Source of the DNA: Opisthorchis felineus
Taxonomy: Eukaryota > Platyhelminthes > Trematoda > Opisthorchiida > Opisthorchiidae
DNA: 64,000 nt
Reading direction: 5' to 3'
Assembly (NCBI GenBank): GCA_004794785.1
Contig: SJOL01006435.1
Coordinates: forward strand, 85,480-149,479
Shown here: positions 34,507 to 45,059 of the stretch, one piece after another
Numbering within the stretch: position 1 is the first letter of the stretch
Layout of the letters: the number at the start of each line of letters is the position of its first letter
Notes under the pieces: model-generated
What the model saw: the letters and a program-made list of their open reading frames with translations, nothing else
What the model was told of the DNA's origin: nothing
Database searches by the model: none
Made by a program: the position numbers and the translations under genes

Positions 34507-34720
34507 CTATATGTGTGGGTGTGAACACCAATCGTTTGATGTGTACCGGTCGAAGATTAAGGAACAACTGGACTCCTCTAACTGAGAAAGCATCAAATGT
34601 GGATAAAACCACGTCGGCAGGCGAATTTCACCTATTTGTCTTCGGTTTTTAACATCTTTACGATGCACACACAAACCCTTTTCTGGAAGGTGGTTGATTT
34701 GATTGTCAGACGCGATTTTA
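34507..34720 (-). CDS. Minus-strand gene (34.5-52 kb), terminal exon
   Basis: Entering with one base after GCCGTTTTGAG, the frame contains KIASDNQINHLPEKGLCVHR, KNRRQIGEIRLPTWFYPHLM and ends FDRYTSNDWCSHPHI before a stop. The phase agrees with the donor at 34878, giving a Pro codon at the join. The domain is not recognised. It is called terminal because no usable donor precedes the stop. Confidence 0.5.
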
Positions 34721-34877
34721 CTCAAAACGGCATTGGGCACATCAAAGGAGTTTCCATTTAGTGTGTCATTAGGTTACCCAGGTGACTAATCTTATCATGG
34801 TATGTGCACTGAAAACCAGTTTTAGGCGTTGAAAAACTTTCTCAACCCTTATTTGTTCAAAACCAATATCATCTTAC

Positions 34878-34948
34878 GGGTTTGCTGGCAACAGTGCCCG
34901 CCAGAATTTTGTAAATGGTTGTGAGGAACAAGGCACAAATTTACAAGA
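34878..34948 (-). CDS. Minus-strand gene (34.5-52 kb), exon of 71 nt
   Basis: Between acceptor ATACCTACTCAG and donor AACCC|GTAAGATG the frame reads SCKFVPCSSQPFTKFWRALL then PAN. It enters in phase 0 from the 35128 donor and exits in phase 2 into the terminal exon. It is too short to appear as an ORF. Splice sites and phase on both sides support it. Confidence 0.55.
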
Positions 34949-35127
34949 CTGAGTAGGTATTCTCAGTAGAAACTCGTTTTCTGTGATAACTACGCGAATG
35001 CGCGGGGTTTTGCCAGTCAGATGTATGCTGTCCAGCAGATCAGTCGTAGAACCTGGTTCTCAACAAGAGATACGTTTGAGTGACTCATTGATTCTCCCCA
35101 TCCAAGCCCAACGAATAAGCCATTTAC

Positions 35128-35283
35128 CTGCACGTTACGACCGTCAAAATCGTCAGCCTGAAGACGAGCAGATAATTCTGTAAGATCTTTAGCCTTGCCT
35201 GAAGCTGACTGGCTTCCTTTGAACTTGCGATAAGTGCATAAAAAGTCGCAGTTCTTCCCCAGGATCCGTTGTTCACGTCTCTT
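35128..35283 (-). CDS. Minus-strand gene (34.5-52 kb), exon of 52 codons
   Basis: After acceptor GATAAAATCTCAG the frame reads KRREQRILGKNCDFLCTYRK, FKGSQSASGKAKDLTELSAR and ends QADDFDGRNVQ at donor GTGCAG|GTAAATG. It is phase 0 at both ends, joined to the exon at 35409 by an intron of about 125 nt. It is basic and probably exposed, with no named domain. Confidence 0.6.
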
Positions 35284-35408
35284 CTGAGATTTTATCACGT
35301 TTATCAAACGAGTTTACATAAGAAGGGGATGTGTTAGTTATGCCACTGATGACCAGAAGTCCGCTAGAACATCGAAGATCGTAGGAAATTTGCCTGCTAA
35401 ACCTATAC

Positions 35409-35605
35409 CAGGTTGCAGATACAAGGTGGATAATTAACGAATTTTTGTCGTGAACTATGCTCCGCACAGGTGAACCTGAGTGGAATGTCATAGTCACGCA
35501 TCGTCAACACCATAGATTTTTCACCCGGTCTCGACGGAGAATGCACTCGAAGTTGTCGTAAAATTTCGAGTTGAAGCTTTGTGATGGTTCTAACAACTTT
35601 GCTCA
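35409..35605 (-). CDS. Minus-strand gene (34.5-52 kb), exon of 65 codons
   Basis: The acceptor GCCGACCTTCACAG opens a frame SKVVRTITKLQLEILRQLRV, a GEKSMVLTMRDYDIPLRFTC segment and QKFVNYPPCICNL, closed by donor AACCTG|GTATAG. It exits in phase 0 into the 35283 exon. It looks like a folded globular segment; the family is not recognised. Confidence 0.52.
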
Positions 35606-35826
35606 CTGTGAAGGTCGGCCACGCTCTGCTGGTTATAATTCCGTGTCGTATAATGGAAACCCACTTGTAATAGAAGATGCTTGTCCAAAGGTGATTGCTA
35701 CATTCATTTGATTGAAATCAACGGGACAGGGAGCTTGAGCTGAGTCTTGACACACTTAGGAGTCGTGCGCGATCTGCGACACCCGAACCGCAAACTCTGC
35801 GGCAGGTTTGACCGACAAAAGTGCAC

Positions 35827-35930
35827 CACTGTCATTCTTTTTTCGTAAAACTTGTAAAGAATGTTGGCTAACCAAAAACGCATGACTGATTCCAAAATAC
35901 CGAAAAACGTACTGGATCTGGTAGTACACA
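35827..35930 (-). CDS. Minus-strand gene (34.5-52 kb), exon of about 104 nt
   Basis: A very strong acceptor (GAACTTTTTCCCTGTCAG) is followed by VYYQIQYVFRYFGISHAFLV then SQHSLQVLRKKND. One base at entry matches the phase-2 exit at 36258. The downstream limit is uncertain: a weak donor GTGCAC at 35826 gives the phase required by 35605, but the frame stays open to a TAA near 35756, so the exon may be longer. No domain is recognised. Confidence 0.42.
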
Positions 35931-36257
35931 CTGACAGGGAAAAAGTTCACTGCGAGGTTGTCCGTCGTCGAACTGGGCTGTGCAAACTGTTTAAGTCACA
36001 GTGATTCATTGTCCTCGATTGGGACGGAATCCCAGATGAATAGAAATGTATCGGGGAAAGGATGAATAAATGTTGAGTGCCGTACTTTTACCACCCAGAC
36101 AGGGTTTTGCGTTTTTCATGCAGTATACAATTGTATGAATGCTTTTCACACTCTCTGATTGTTCATTCCGACGACATTTTCATATCACCCATTAGCGTAA
36201 GAAGGATAACGTCTATGATTTCATACCGATCCATGTTAGACATATCAGTGTACTTAC

Positions 36258-36367
36258 AAAGTGCATGACGCAATCAGATCGCCACTTCGTGATTCGAGTT
36301 TGGAAATCCAGTTATTATGGGATAATGGTGCGTCGTGAATATCTACGCAATTTGATAATGCACGCAT
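36258..36367 (-). CDS. Minus-strand gene (34.5-52 kb), exon of 110 nt
   Basis: The acceptor ACGCTTTTTTAAAG and donor ACTTT|GTAAGTAC enclose 36 codons, MRALSNCVDIHDAPLSHNNW then ISKLESRSGDLIASCT. Only this frame is open. It enters in phase 0, matching the exon at 50193 about 13.8 kb upstream, and exits in phase 2. Confidence 0.55.
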
Positions 36368-36819
36368 CTTTAAAAAAGCGTGCATACCGCATCCATGTCA
36401 TTGGTGCTTTTATTTCAACTCGTGGATGGATAAAAAATCCCGGAAAGTACAAGACGAATCTTTTCTTTTTTCCTGAAATGACAGTTGTACTAATCAAAAA
36501 AACGAGAAGATTTTCTCAATTAGACGCTTCTTTACACAGCCAAGAAATTTTGGTCTTTGATCTACTCTCTGAATGCGAATTGGAGGGGAAGTTGTAGAAC
36601 AATCTGAGGCCTGACCCCTTTTCTTGCACGTACAAATCATAGCTTCGAATCCCTCCTCTGTCCTCTGTGTACGACGCATTCCTCGATTCACACTTAAAAG
36701 TATATAATTCCTCGTATCCTCTACAATTAAACCAGTTTCTGCAAGGATAAAATATTACCATGTTGAAAGAAATTCTGCCGCGGCGATTGTTCAGCAAATC
36801 ATTATGAACTTATGAATGA

Positions 36820-39600
36820 AGCGTACAAAGAACGCATGCCGATTAAAACTCTTATTGTTGTATTTCATGTCAGTGAACTTTAGAACATGGTTCCACAATT
36901 TTCAAGCTCTATTTATTCTCCAACAATCTTACAAAGAAAGTTACCTCATTATCAGTGCAACACTAAGTGTGAGGAGTCGGCGACTCAACCAGGGCTGAAT
37001 AGCCCGTTAAGAAACAACGAAGCAAAAACCCCTAACGGGTGTCGCCGTAAAACCCACAGAGGTCAGAAAGAGAGCTCACTCGAGCACCGACCAACAGATA
37101 AGAGCAACAGAGGTCGAGCTCAAGTGCCCTGTGTTCATTGACCGATCAGAACACGGGATACACCACGAAGAGCTCACAGCCCAGCTCACGATCGTTTGCA
37201 GGTTGATCCATGAACCAGCGCACTACATCGCCACAGTGTCCAAATTCGGGTGCCTTCTTCGTCGTAAGGAGTTGTATGTCTTGAAGTTTGCGTTGCTGAG
37301 AGATGGGATTTAACCGGCCTCACTGTAGGCCCGTTGTCGCAGAAACTACACATAGGGTGGTCACAGCATGCGCAAGCCAGAACAACAGTCGGCTTTTGGG
37401 ACAGTGAATTTTAGCAATTTGGTCAGGCAGAACGTGCGGCTGACCCAAAAATGGCTGAGGCAATTCAACACTTCAACTCAGAATGGTAACCCGTTTCCCG
37501 TAGAGTTAGTTGAGAAGTGAAAATACTTGTTCTAACCACATACCTTTTACCGAATCCCGGTTTTTAAGAGCCACCATTATAGCCATCATTGGTTTCGCGT
37601 CGCCTGTCTAAATACGGTAAATCAAGCAAACGATTGCAGATAATGATTAATCGGGTATGACTGATGATGCCCTCTTCAAGAATTCGTCGCTGGTGTTTTT
37701 TTAGACAGTCCGTGCGAACCAAAGTCTTGGTGTCGCTGCCAATCTATCACCAGACAAATTTGTCATCCGACTATTTAGACACGAAAAATGCATCGCCTAG
37801 CAGTTGATCCCCTGGGAATTTGACTTAACACCCAAGTGGACTGTAGCTTTGTGATTCATATCAATCTTAGGTTTGAGAGAAATCTTCCCCAAAGGTTTGA
37901 ACGAAGGAATGTGTCATTCACTATCAGTAACTACCGCCAACATTGATTTGAATTCATCGACAGCTGACAGATCTGTTTCAGTTATGTATCTCCACCCTGA
38001 TTCTCCAGGCGTATATGTTGCAGAACCATCCGCAAACTCCTTGGTCGTCAGAGCAACAGCAGCGGTCCATTCATTTCCGTCTCAGTTAACTCATCAGGCT
38101 TAAAGTTAAAAGGCTGAGTTGGATAGATCGCATGGTAACTCATCCAGCGATGGACGTGAATTCCTGTGATGAATCGCCCTGTCATGAGGTGACTCGAGAT
38201 ACTTTACTCTCGGATGCAGTGAAGTGGACCAGGCTAAATCGTTTCCACTGGATTGGCGTACACTGCAAGCAGTTATATGAAGTCACTGAAATCATGAAAT
38301 GCCCTCACAATTTCAGCCGGTGCCTGGTACGATGCGGTGCCGATAGCTCTGCCATGATAAGATAGATTAGCGAAGGTTTAAAGCTTCACACGGATAATGA
38401 TGCGCGTAGTGCCAAGTTAATGGTGTTTCGGTAAAGTGGGATGGGCGATTGCTTTTTTCCAGATCTGCATATAAAGCTGTAGCGAAAAGCTACGGTTCTT
38501 CAATTCTTGATGCGCAGAATTTAAGGGGGAAGGGTGTGATTGAACCTGAACGGATTTTTGCAACCAGACAGCTAGGAAGAATTATGGCGGAATGGCGAAA
38601 AATGCCTTTCGATCCGAAGAGTCCTCGACTGACGAGTCGACCAACAGATAGTGTGAAAGGAACCCGGTGACCGAAGGATGACTGGCGCTAGCTTCAAGTT
38701 AAAATAAGCACCGTAAGCTGAATGTTAGGTTTAGACCCAACAAGATACTCAGAAGTTTACCGAACATTCTTCTTCGGTAGCCCACTACCAGTTTCGCCCT
38801 TGTTGCGGGTTATCAGGTAGACAAAGTCGCCGAGTTTCTTCCAATCTTATTTTATACTCTAACCCACGTTGTACGAAATCGGAGAACTACATTCATATGC
38901 ACACTAGTCTGGTTTGAACAGGATGCTCACCTGAATCTGGCTGAATCTCTCGTTTGTGACGGTTGATGATTGGCCACAACAAGGGCGAAATCGATCGTGG
39001 GCTGTCGAAGAGTTGTCAGCAACCTTATGGTTAATTTGTTACCTCCTGACGATATAACGCAATATCTCGAATACCTTACCAGTTGAAACATGAGGGGGTT
39101 TTGTGCATCATATTCGATTGAACATGACTATCGCAAACGAGAGATTCAGCTAGATTCTGTTGAGTCCCCTGTCAAAACCAAATTAGTGTGCGTATGAGAG
39201 TAATTGGTGAATCTGAGGTTGTTCACATCCTTGACAAGTGTATTGTCGGTTTAAATCTCCCTGGAGGCTTCTGACGTGCCCACTGATTATGATTTCGAAT
39301 AAGAATAAACGAGCTATTAATCGTTTTCTGGCCGACTTTAGCCAGATCCCAGCATCGAAGTCTTCCCACCGCTTATCACTTTAAAAAAAGTAACCAATTA
39401 GGAGTGATTTCTTATTCGAGCCGAACAACTTCGTTCCCCCAAGTGACATACTCATGAGTAGTGCTGACAGGTTGAAATCTCCTTCACAGAAGCGCGGGGC
39501 AACTGCCAGTTACTCCACACTGTCGGAAATTCCTGTAAAATCCTTGGGGTTACAAGTTTATTCCCTTCCCATGTGTAAGTTCATGCTTTATGATCCAGTT
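36820..39600. other. Mostly non-coding stretch
   Basis: A short hairpin CCCGTTA...TAACGGG sits near 37000-37037. Plus-strand frames at 37873-38103 and 38449-38670 lack good splice pairs. It is presumably part of the large intron between 36367 and 50193. Confidence 0.3.
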
Positions 39601-39629
39601 GCAGCACATTTTTGGTGCATATTCAACTC

Positions 39630-39768
39630 GAGGTAGGCACGAAGGCTGACCTACAGCCAGGTTGCCCAAACCTAGATAAGACCATTCGAAAAGCTAGTGT
39701 TGGGTTCGAACTACAGACCTTCTTGGTCGGTAGTTTTGCTCCTTCAAAGCTGGGCTATCTCGCGCTTC
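39630..39768 (-). repeat. tRNA-derived SINE, copy 4 (3'-truncated, diverged)
   Basis: On the minus strand it reads GCGAGATAGCCCAGCTTTGA, the B-box region GTAGTTCGAACCC, then TATCTAGGTTTGGGCAACCT and GTCAGCCTTCGTGCCTACC, after which family similarity stops. It is the most diverged copy and lacks the last 50 or so bases. Confidence 0.78.
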
Positions 39769-40429
39769 CCTCAATGCTTCCATATAAATGGTCTTTGAGT
39801 TGCGATCCGATAACTGTAAAATGACCGCGTGTAGCTTTTCAGGGCTTTGCCAATGCACGTACAGTGTGAGGAGAGAATATATCAACTGAATATGGTGTAG
39901 TTGTAAGAACAAGAGAAAACCACTAATTATGCGATCATGCGGAAGGTCAAAACGCAGATGCCATGGCCAAAACATCTTGTGCCTTCTTCACATAGAAGAC
40001 GCTGTTTCCGGGTGTCACACCACATCACTTTAGTTTTGCTAGTTATATCTATTATATTTTGAGGACAGGTGGAAGGAAGGCCAAAGGTTTTTGAAGGTTA
40101 ATTTCTCTCAAGTTTGTGGCGCAAAAAGGTTATCATTTCCGCTTCTTTTAGACTGATAAGAAGCCGAAAATCATCGCCCGTTTAATACAATTTAATACAG
40201 ACCCCTATCAGAAGTTTCCCCACCTGATAAGTTAATGATAACATATGATATCTATGGAGGGAAAAGTTCTGAATACCTAAGCATTGGCCGTTTTTTGATG
40301 GTCCTGCTAAATATAACTAGGCTGATGGAGCCCCACATACAACGAGTAATTTCCTTTGTGGTTTCGGCTGGGTTTCCTGCACGTAAGCGCCCCGTATTCT
40401 ATGTAACTCCGAGGGAATAACACGGTCTA

Positions 40430-40678
40430 TGTTCAGGGCTGGTTGATTCGGCAGGTAAGTTGATACACACTCCTTAGCGGGTTCCTACTTCCATGGCCAC
40501 CGTCCGGCTTAGGTCCTACGCTCCGGCGGACAGGCGGTGGCACTTCTAAAGCCATCAGTAGGCTGAACTCGTGGCCGAAAGTTGTCAGGTATGGACAACT
40601 GGACAGCTGAGAGGTAAAACGTAGGCGAAAGGTCTTCTGATGGCCCGCACCATTCAAGAGGCGCACCCAGAGCACACA
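40430..40678 (-). rRNA. Dispersed 28S rRNA gene fragment
   Basis: On the minus strand the segment GACGGTGGCCATGGAAGTAG, GAACCCGCTAAGGAGTGTGT, ATCAACTTACCTGCCGAATC and AACCAGCCCTGA follows the conserved 28S rRNA sequence around ...GGTGGCCATGGAAGTCGGAATCCGCTAAGGAGTGTGTAACAACTCACCTGCCGAATCA.... Upstream in the same orientation, CGCCTCTTGAATGGTGCGGG and CCTTTCGCCTACG fit the neighbouring 28S region. Similarity ends abruptly near 40430 and no other rRNA sequence flanks it. Substitutions at conserved sites show it is a non-functional copy. Confidence 0.82.
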
Positions 40679-41023
40679 CGTATGGCTAGCTAGTTTGTTG
40701 CATACAAAAATATCGTCCAGTGGCCCGCAACACTTATCCTACACAGATACATTGCTAGCCGTTATTCAACTTGGTTTATAAAACGACGGTCAAGGAAAGT
40801 CACTTCTAGTGTTCTTGCAGGCCGTACATTCCGGAATATCCCGTGGGAATTAGGGTGGAACTTTGCAGACCTAGATGGGAACAGCTTAGCAGCTAGGCCG
40901 AGTGACGTCTGCCTTGGAGTGACTGAAGACCTGCATTGCTGGTAATCCGAAGCCATAAATCGTCCGCAGAGCATTTTGTAGTCTTAGGGGTTCCGGGCCG
41001 AAATCGGCTTGAAGAGTGTCAAA

Positions 41024-41280
41024 AAGGGTTGAGCGCCATGTGGTGTATAATATGGAATTTTTTTACTATAAAGTCAAAACACAGCGTAGTGGAATAGGCT
41101 GTTGTAATCCGACGTTTCAGTTGCTGTGGGTGACCTTTCTCAAGGATTTCTACAATCAATTGAATACGAGTCAAATGCAGCGACATTTGGGTCCACTACC
41201 GCGTCTTCTGATTGGTGCATCTCCGTGAGCAGTTGGCAGTCAGATTGGGCCAGCGTGTGTGTGTGTGTGTACGTGCGATT
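41024..41280 (-). repeat. Terminal repeat of the Penelope-like element, 3' copy with hammerhead-like motif
   Basis: It overlaps the 3' end of the endonuclease frame. In coding sense it holds CCTTGAGAAAGG, an imperfect stem region and GAAACGTCGG (about 41140 to 41108). GAAACGTC is the 3' half of the minimal hammerhead found in many Penelope-like elements; the 5' core CTGANGA reads CTTGAGA. It ends in a GT/CA microsatellite at about 41255-41270. Confidence 0.7.
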
Positions 41281-42932
41281 GTGTGTGTACTCTGATTGGG
41301 ATGTGCTTCCGTTTGTTGTTGTGCCGGCTGTGATGCGTCATTTTTGATATCCTTGCTTGACGTCTGGTTACTATGCCTGCTAAGGTGTGCAGTAAGTCCA
41401 ATCCAGATAGACGGAATGCTGGCGCCATCACTCCGGTTGATGCAGTTCGGCTGTGTGTTGATCTCTAGGGCCTCAGCGCACGTCCGTTCCACATCTGACT
41501 TGAATCCTGACTGTATTATACGTGTATCATCGAAATTGATTTGATGATTTGATTCTAATGCGTGGAGTGCAACGGCTAAATCGCGTTCCAGTTTTTTCAA
41601 CTCTATTGGGATTCTTGGAGGAAAACGCGCATGTCGTTTGTGCTCCGCGATCCCTACATGGAGTTGCCTAGCTGTCTGGCCCATGTATTTGGCTGGACAT
41701 TCTGCACAGGGAATTTGGTAGACGCAGTTTGTACGGTGTTTCAGTTCGATTGGGTCTTTAGCCCTCACAAGGTGTCGTTGTAACGTGTTGTCAGTTCGGA
41801 AAAATGTTTTAATATCATAATCCCGAAGTATTTTTCGAATAGCGTCTGAAGTGTCAACTCTATAGGGTATTCCCACTGTGACCATCGGGTTTTTTGTCTT
41901 CCTGTCTGACCGTTCCGGGTAGCGTTCTCCCCATTTGTTGGGCAATGAGCCTCATGGGGTATTTATTTTGCTGTGATACCCTACTGAGTCGCGCCAGTTC
42001 GCTGCTCGTATGAATTCGTTCGAGCATAGCTTCTTGATGCGATTCGTCAGCGATCCGATAACTGCGCGTTTGACGTAGTGTGGAAGCGAAGACTCATAAT
42101 GTAAATACCTGTCTGAATGTGTAGGTTTTCTGTGGGTTCCCACTGAGAATCCATTGTTAGCGTTAACCGAGAGCTTGCAGTCCAGGAAACTAATGGTCCT
42201 CTGCTCGTTCTCAGTTTCAATCGTGAATTGTATACTACGGCATTGTTCATCCAAGCAGTTTAGAAGGGCTTGCCGTTGTGTGATTGATATAATCGTAAAT
42301 ATGTCGTCAACATATCTCAGCCAGGTGTGTGGTGGATGGGCGAAGTCACGTAAGGCCATGGTTTCAATATGGTGTAAGAAAAGGTTAGCCACTATGGGTG
42401 ATACTGGACAGACCATAGCGACACCGTCAGTTTGTCTGTAGAGCGTGTTTTGAAAGGTGAAATACGTGGTGCTTAGACATAGTTCAACACCAGTAGGGAT
42501 TAAGGTTGTTCTCTGTATCGTCGTACAAAATAGAAGATAGAAAAGTTAAACTGTCGTTCTTTCGTACGCTAGTATGAAGAGCTGTCACTTCAAAGCTGAC
42601 TGCTACTTCATCGTTATTGATTTGGGTAGATTGGAGGATACTGACAAAATCAAAAGAGTCATTCACGTGACTTACTACCAGCTGATAATACGGCTTTAAC
42701 AAACTGCTTAAGTATTTGGATAAGTTGTAAGTTGAGCAAGTAGTATAGTCCACGAGGGGTTACCTGTTTTGTGTATTTTTGGCAACCAGTAGAATCTTCC
42801 GGGTCTATTGGATTTTGGCGCAATTGAATACCACCGTGCTTGACCACCCTTGAGTTTTAGCTGTTGTAGGTACTTAGTAACCCTCAGTTTGGTCTTGTTT
42901 AGAGTTGCGCTTTTTTTCTGCGGTTCGATCAA
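41196..42932 (-). pseudogene. Penelope-like reverse transcriptase / GIY-YIG endonuclease, broken
   Basis: Reading 5' to 3' on the minus strand: RFYWLPKIHKTGNPS (finger motif near 42780), then VDYTTCSTYNLSKYLSSLLK, FEVTALHTSVR, then after a frameshift PVSPIVANLFLHH, the catalytic YVDDIFTI, TISFLDCKL and HRKPTHSDRYLHYESSLP. After an in-frame stop at 41952-41954 the endonuclease part gives NCVYQIPCAECPAKYMGQTA, RQLHVGIAEHKRH, matching Penelope GIY-YIG domains with the CCHH-type Cys pair. There are at least three lesions: a shift near 42790, a shift between 42484 and 42416, and the stop at 41952. The N-terminal third of a normal Penelope protein is absent. Confidence 0.88.
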
Positions 42933-43188
42933 TCACACGTACACACACACACACGCTGGCCCAATCTGACTGCCAACTGCTCACGGAGATGCACCAATCA
43001 GAAGACGCGGTAGTGGACCCAAATGTCGCTGCATTTGACTCGTATTCAACTGATTGTAGAAATCCTTGAGAAAGGTTGCCCACGGCAACCGAAACGTCGG
43101 ATTATAACAGCCTATTCCACTACGCTGTTTTGACTTTATAATAAAAAAATTCCACATTTTGTAGTTCCCTACGGTTTGACCTTTTTCA
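42931..43188 (+). repeat. Terminal repeat of the Penelope-like element, 5' inverted copy
   Basis: This is the inverse of the 41024-41280 repeat. Here stem II is a perfect seven-base pair: GGTTGCC, CAC, GGCAACC (43074-43090), followed by GAAACGTCGG. It is better preserved than the other copy. It is marked plus because the motif reads in that orientation, opposite to the coding region. Confidence 0.72.
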
Positions 43189-43199
43189 GTTCACGCATC

Positions 43200-44500
43200 G
43201 ACCATTCTCCAATGTCACTTAGCATACGGAACCACTAGTTCTGATAAGGTCAGTTTTGGTCTATGCCGTGTATAATAGCAGTGTAACTTTGAACATCGTG
43301 TATTCATCGATCCTACTGGTTAAGTAAACGAATCAGTTGTTTTTACGAATTGCAGACTTTAGGAAACCAGTGGAACTGGAAAAGGTGGAACATTCTGTTT
43401 TCCGTGCGTGGCCGATGCCTCTACACCGAGTAAACGGACTTTCACTCTCAACATTTCTTTCAATTTCTTTGTCATTTAGATTGGCAAGCGTATGGTACAA
43501 CAGTTTGACTGGCATGAGTACTATCTGAAGAGAATATCATGAAAAGTCCTGATATGTTTCGAGTCTTATCGGACTGACGGCATGTGTTTTCTAGCTTGGG
43601 GCGTTTCTTGTACCAGTTTGAAATCCATTGTGAGGGTGCGATCAACATTACACAACTAACTAGGGTGTCTATTGTGGGAAATGCTATCGATCCATGGGTG
43701 TGTCCTTGGTGTTGACACGGGTCTTGGGCATGATATGAGGCTTTTATTTTGATCGCTTCAGAGTTGCTACAGTGACGATCTCCGTTGAACTGGTTAACGC
43801 CACGGTGTGCTAATCACGCGAGATTTTGGAATTTTGTTTGCTTTTTGTATTGTTACAGTATGTTATGATAAATTGTGACATTTGAAATAATGTTATTTAC
43901 TGAAAACAAACGTGTTCTGACAGACTGAATACTTTTGGGATTTTCGTTTATACATCACGCAAGTCCCTGTGGGCTCAAGGAGAGATAAGCTGTTAGAAAG
44001 CCGTCTTCAAGCACGAGGAAAGGTTGATAGATGAGTCCTGTCGGATGAAGGAAAACAGTTCCTTATACCTTGAATATCTTTCTGATTTAAGTATGAGGGA
44101 GCCTTTCTGCAATGCACACAGTTGAGGAATATTAGGATCAAGAGAATGAGTTGAAATTCAGTTCTATCCCTCTAATTCCAAGCTCATTTGGAGATGATTG
44201 CTCACCTGCATTTCTGTTTGAGGTCAACCGCATCGACCCAAGAAACACGAGAACAAGTGTTCACTGAAGCAGTCGCCAATTGGACTCCTCGACCGCAGTC
44301 TTGGCCTACACCTGGAGGCTTCTTGATCCCAGTGAAGTTTGTTTACTGCTAACCTGTTCAAGAAGTCATTCTATTGGTCAGTGACATATCCGTCGATTAG
44401 GCTAGCTCTGAGCGGATATCTTCGTGGTGTGCATCTCTGTTTTGTTAGTTTTACGGACACTATACCAAACGTCACCGTTTTGGTTTATCCTATCCACTTC
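43200..44500. other. Non-coding stretch without a supported feature
   Basis: There are no repeats shared with the rest of the window and no frame with splice support. It is probably intron of the large minus-strand gene. Confidence 0.35.
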
Positions 44501-44506
44501 TAACAG

Positions 44507-45048
44507 ATGCCCGTCTAGTGAGTCCATTTTGGGAGAGAAAACCTCAAAACAAGGAACGACTATTCCAATCCCGATTTTTTCTTACTGGTTCCACTCTAGA
44601 GGTAGGACTTCGATCTCGGAAGCTCTTGGTCGAAAACGGATGGTAGCTGTGCCAGTGAAGTCTGAGTACGCCAAAACGTTTCTTCAGGTAGACAAGACAG
44701 TTTCCCCCGGTCATGCAGCAGGGTTCCAACGGCAGGGACTACCGAAAAAAGAGGAAAGATGTATCCGACTTAATGTTGTTGGATTTCTTCAACTCAATCC
44801 CTACAGGCGATGATTCGCACTCACAAATGGTGCTTGTTTCATTTCCGAAGCCCGCCTTGCATCTCAGTTGGTTTGGTGAAACCCAGCATAAACAGGCTGT
44901 CTTGATTTCAGATAATTCGCCTGGCACTTCTAAGCGAAAGAACAGTGCAAATGAATTAGATATGCCTACACTCGCTGTCTCGGCCGAACAGCTCATGTTG
45001 ACCAACATTCAGCCGACAAAGAATGTAATGATAATTCGGCGTGTTTAG
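44507..45048 (+). CDS. Two-exon gene segment with a 31-nt intron, unknown product
   Basis: Exon 44507-44687 follows a strong acceptor (TTTATCCTATCCACTTCTAACAG) and encodes CPSSESILGEKTSKQGTTIP, a SRGRTSISEALGRKRMVAVP segment and KSEYAKTFLQ. The intron 44688-44718 is GTAGAC...TTTCCCCCGGTCATGCAG. Exon 44719-45048 continues in phase with QGSNGRDYRKKRKDVSDLML, a WFGETQHKQAVLISDNSPGT segment and ends TNIQPTKNVMIIRRV then TAG. Introns of about 30-40 nt are known in flatworms. No domain is recognised; upstream exons must exist because the first exon enters with one base. It is nested in the large intron of the opposite-strand gene. Confidence 0.48.
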
Positions 45049-45059
45049 CTGTGGAATTC

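Larger units (their letters stand above)
41024..43188 (-). mobile_element. Penelope-like element with inverted terminal repeats
   Basis: A minus-strand RT plus GIY-YIG reading region is bracketed by two copies of one terminal sequence in opposite orientation (about 41024-41280 and 42931-43188). They share TGGAATTTTTTTA, GTAGTGGAATAGGCTGTT, CCTTTCTCAAGGATTTCTAC and the GT-repeat edge. Penelope-like elements are eukaryotic retroelements without an integrase, often carrying terminal repeats in direct or inverted arrangement; this is the inverted kind. The N-terminal part of the coding region is missing. Frame breaks make it non-autonomous. Confidence 0.85.

Noticed and set aside
36265..36597. 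110-codon plus-strand frame
   Set aside because: It overlaps the splice-supported minus-strand exon at 36258-36367 and has no splice sites of its own.
41126..41347. Plus-strand frame through the Penelope 3' repeat
   Set aside because: It is the complement of the endonuclease end and terminal repeat; a near-identical frame exists in the inverted copy at 42874-43083, so it is a repeat artefact.
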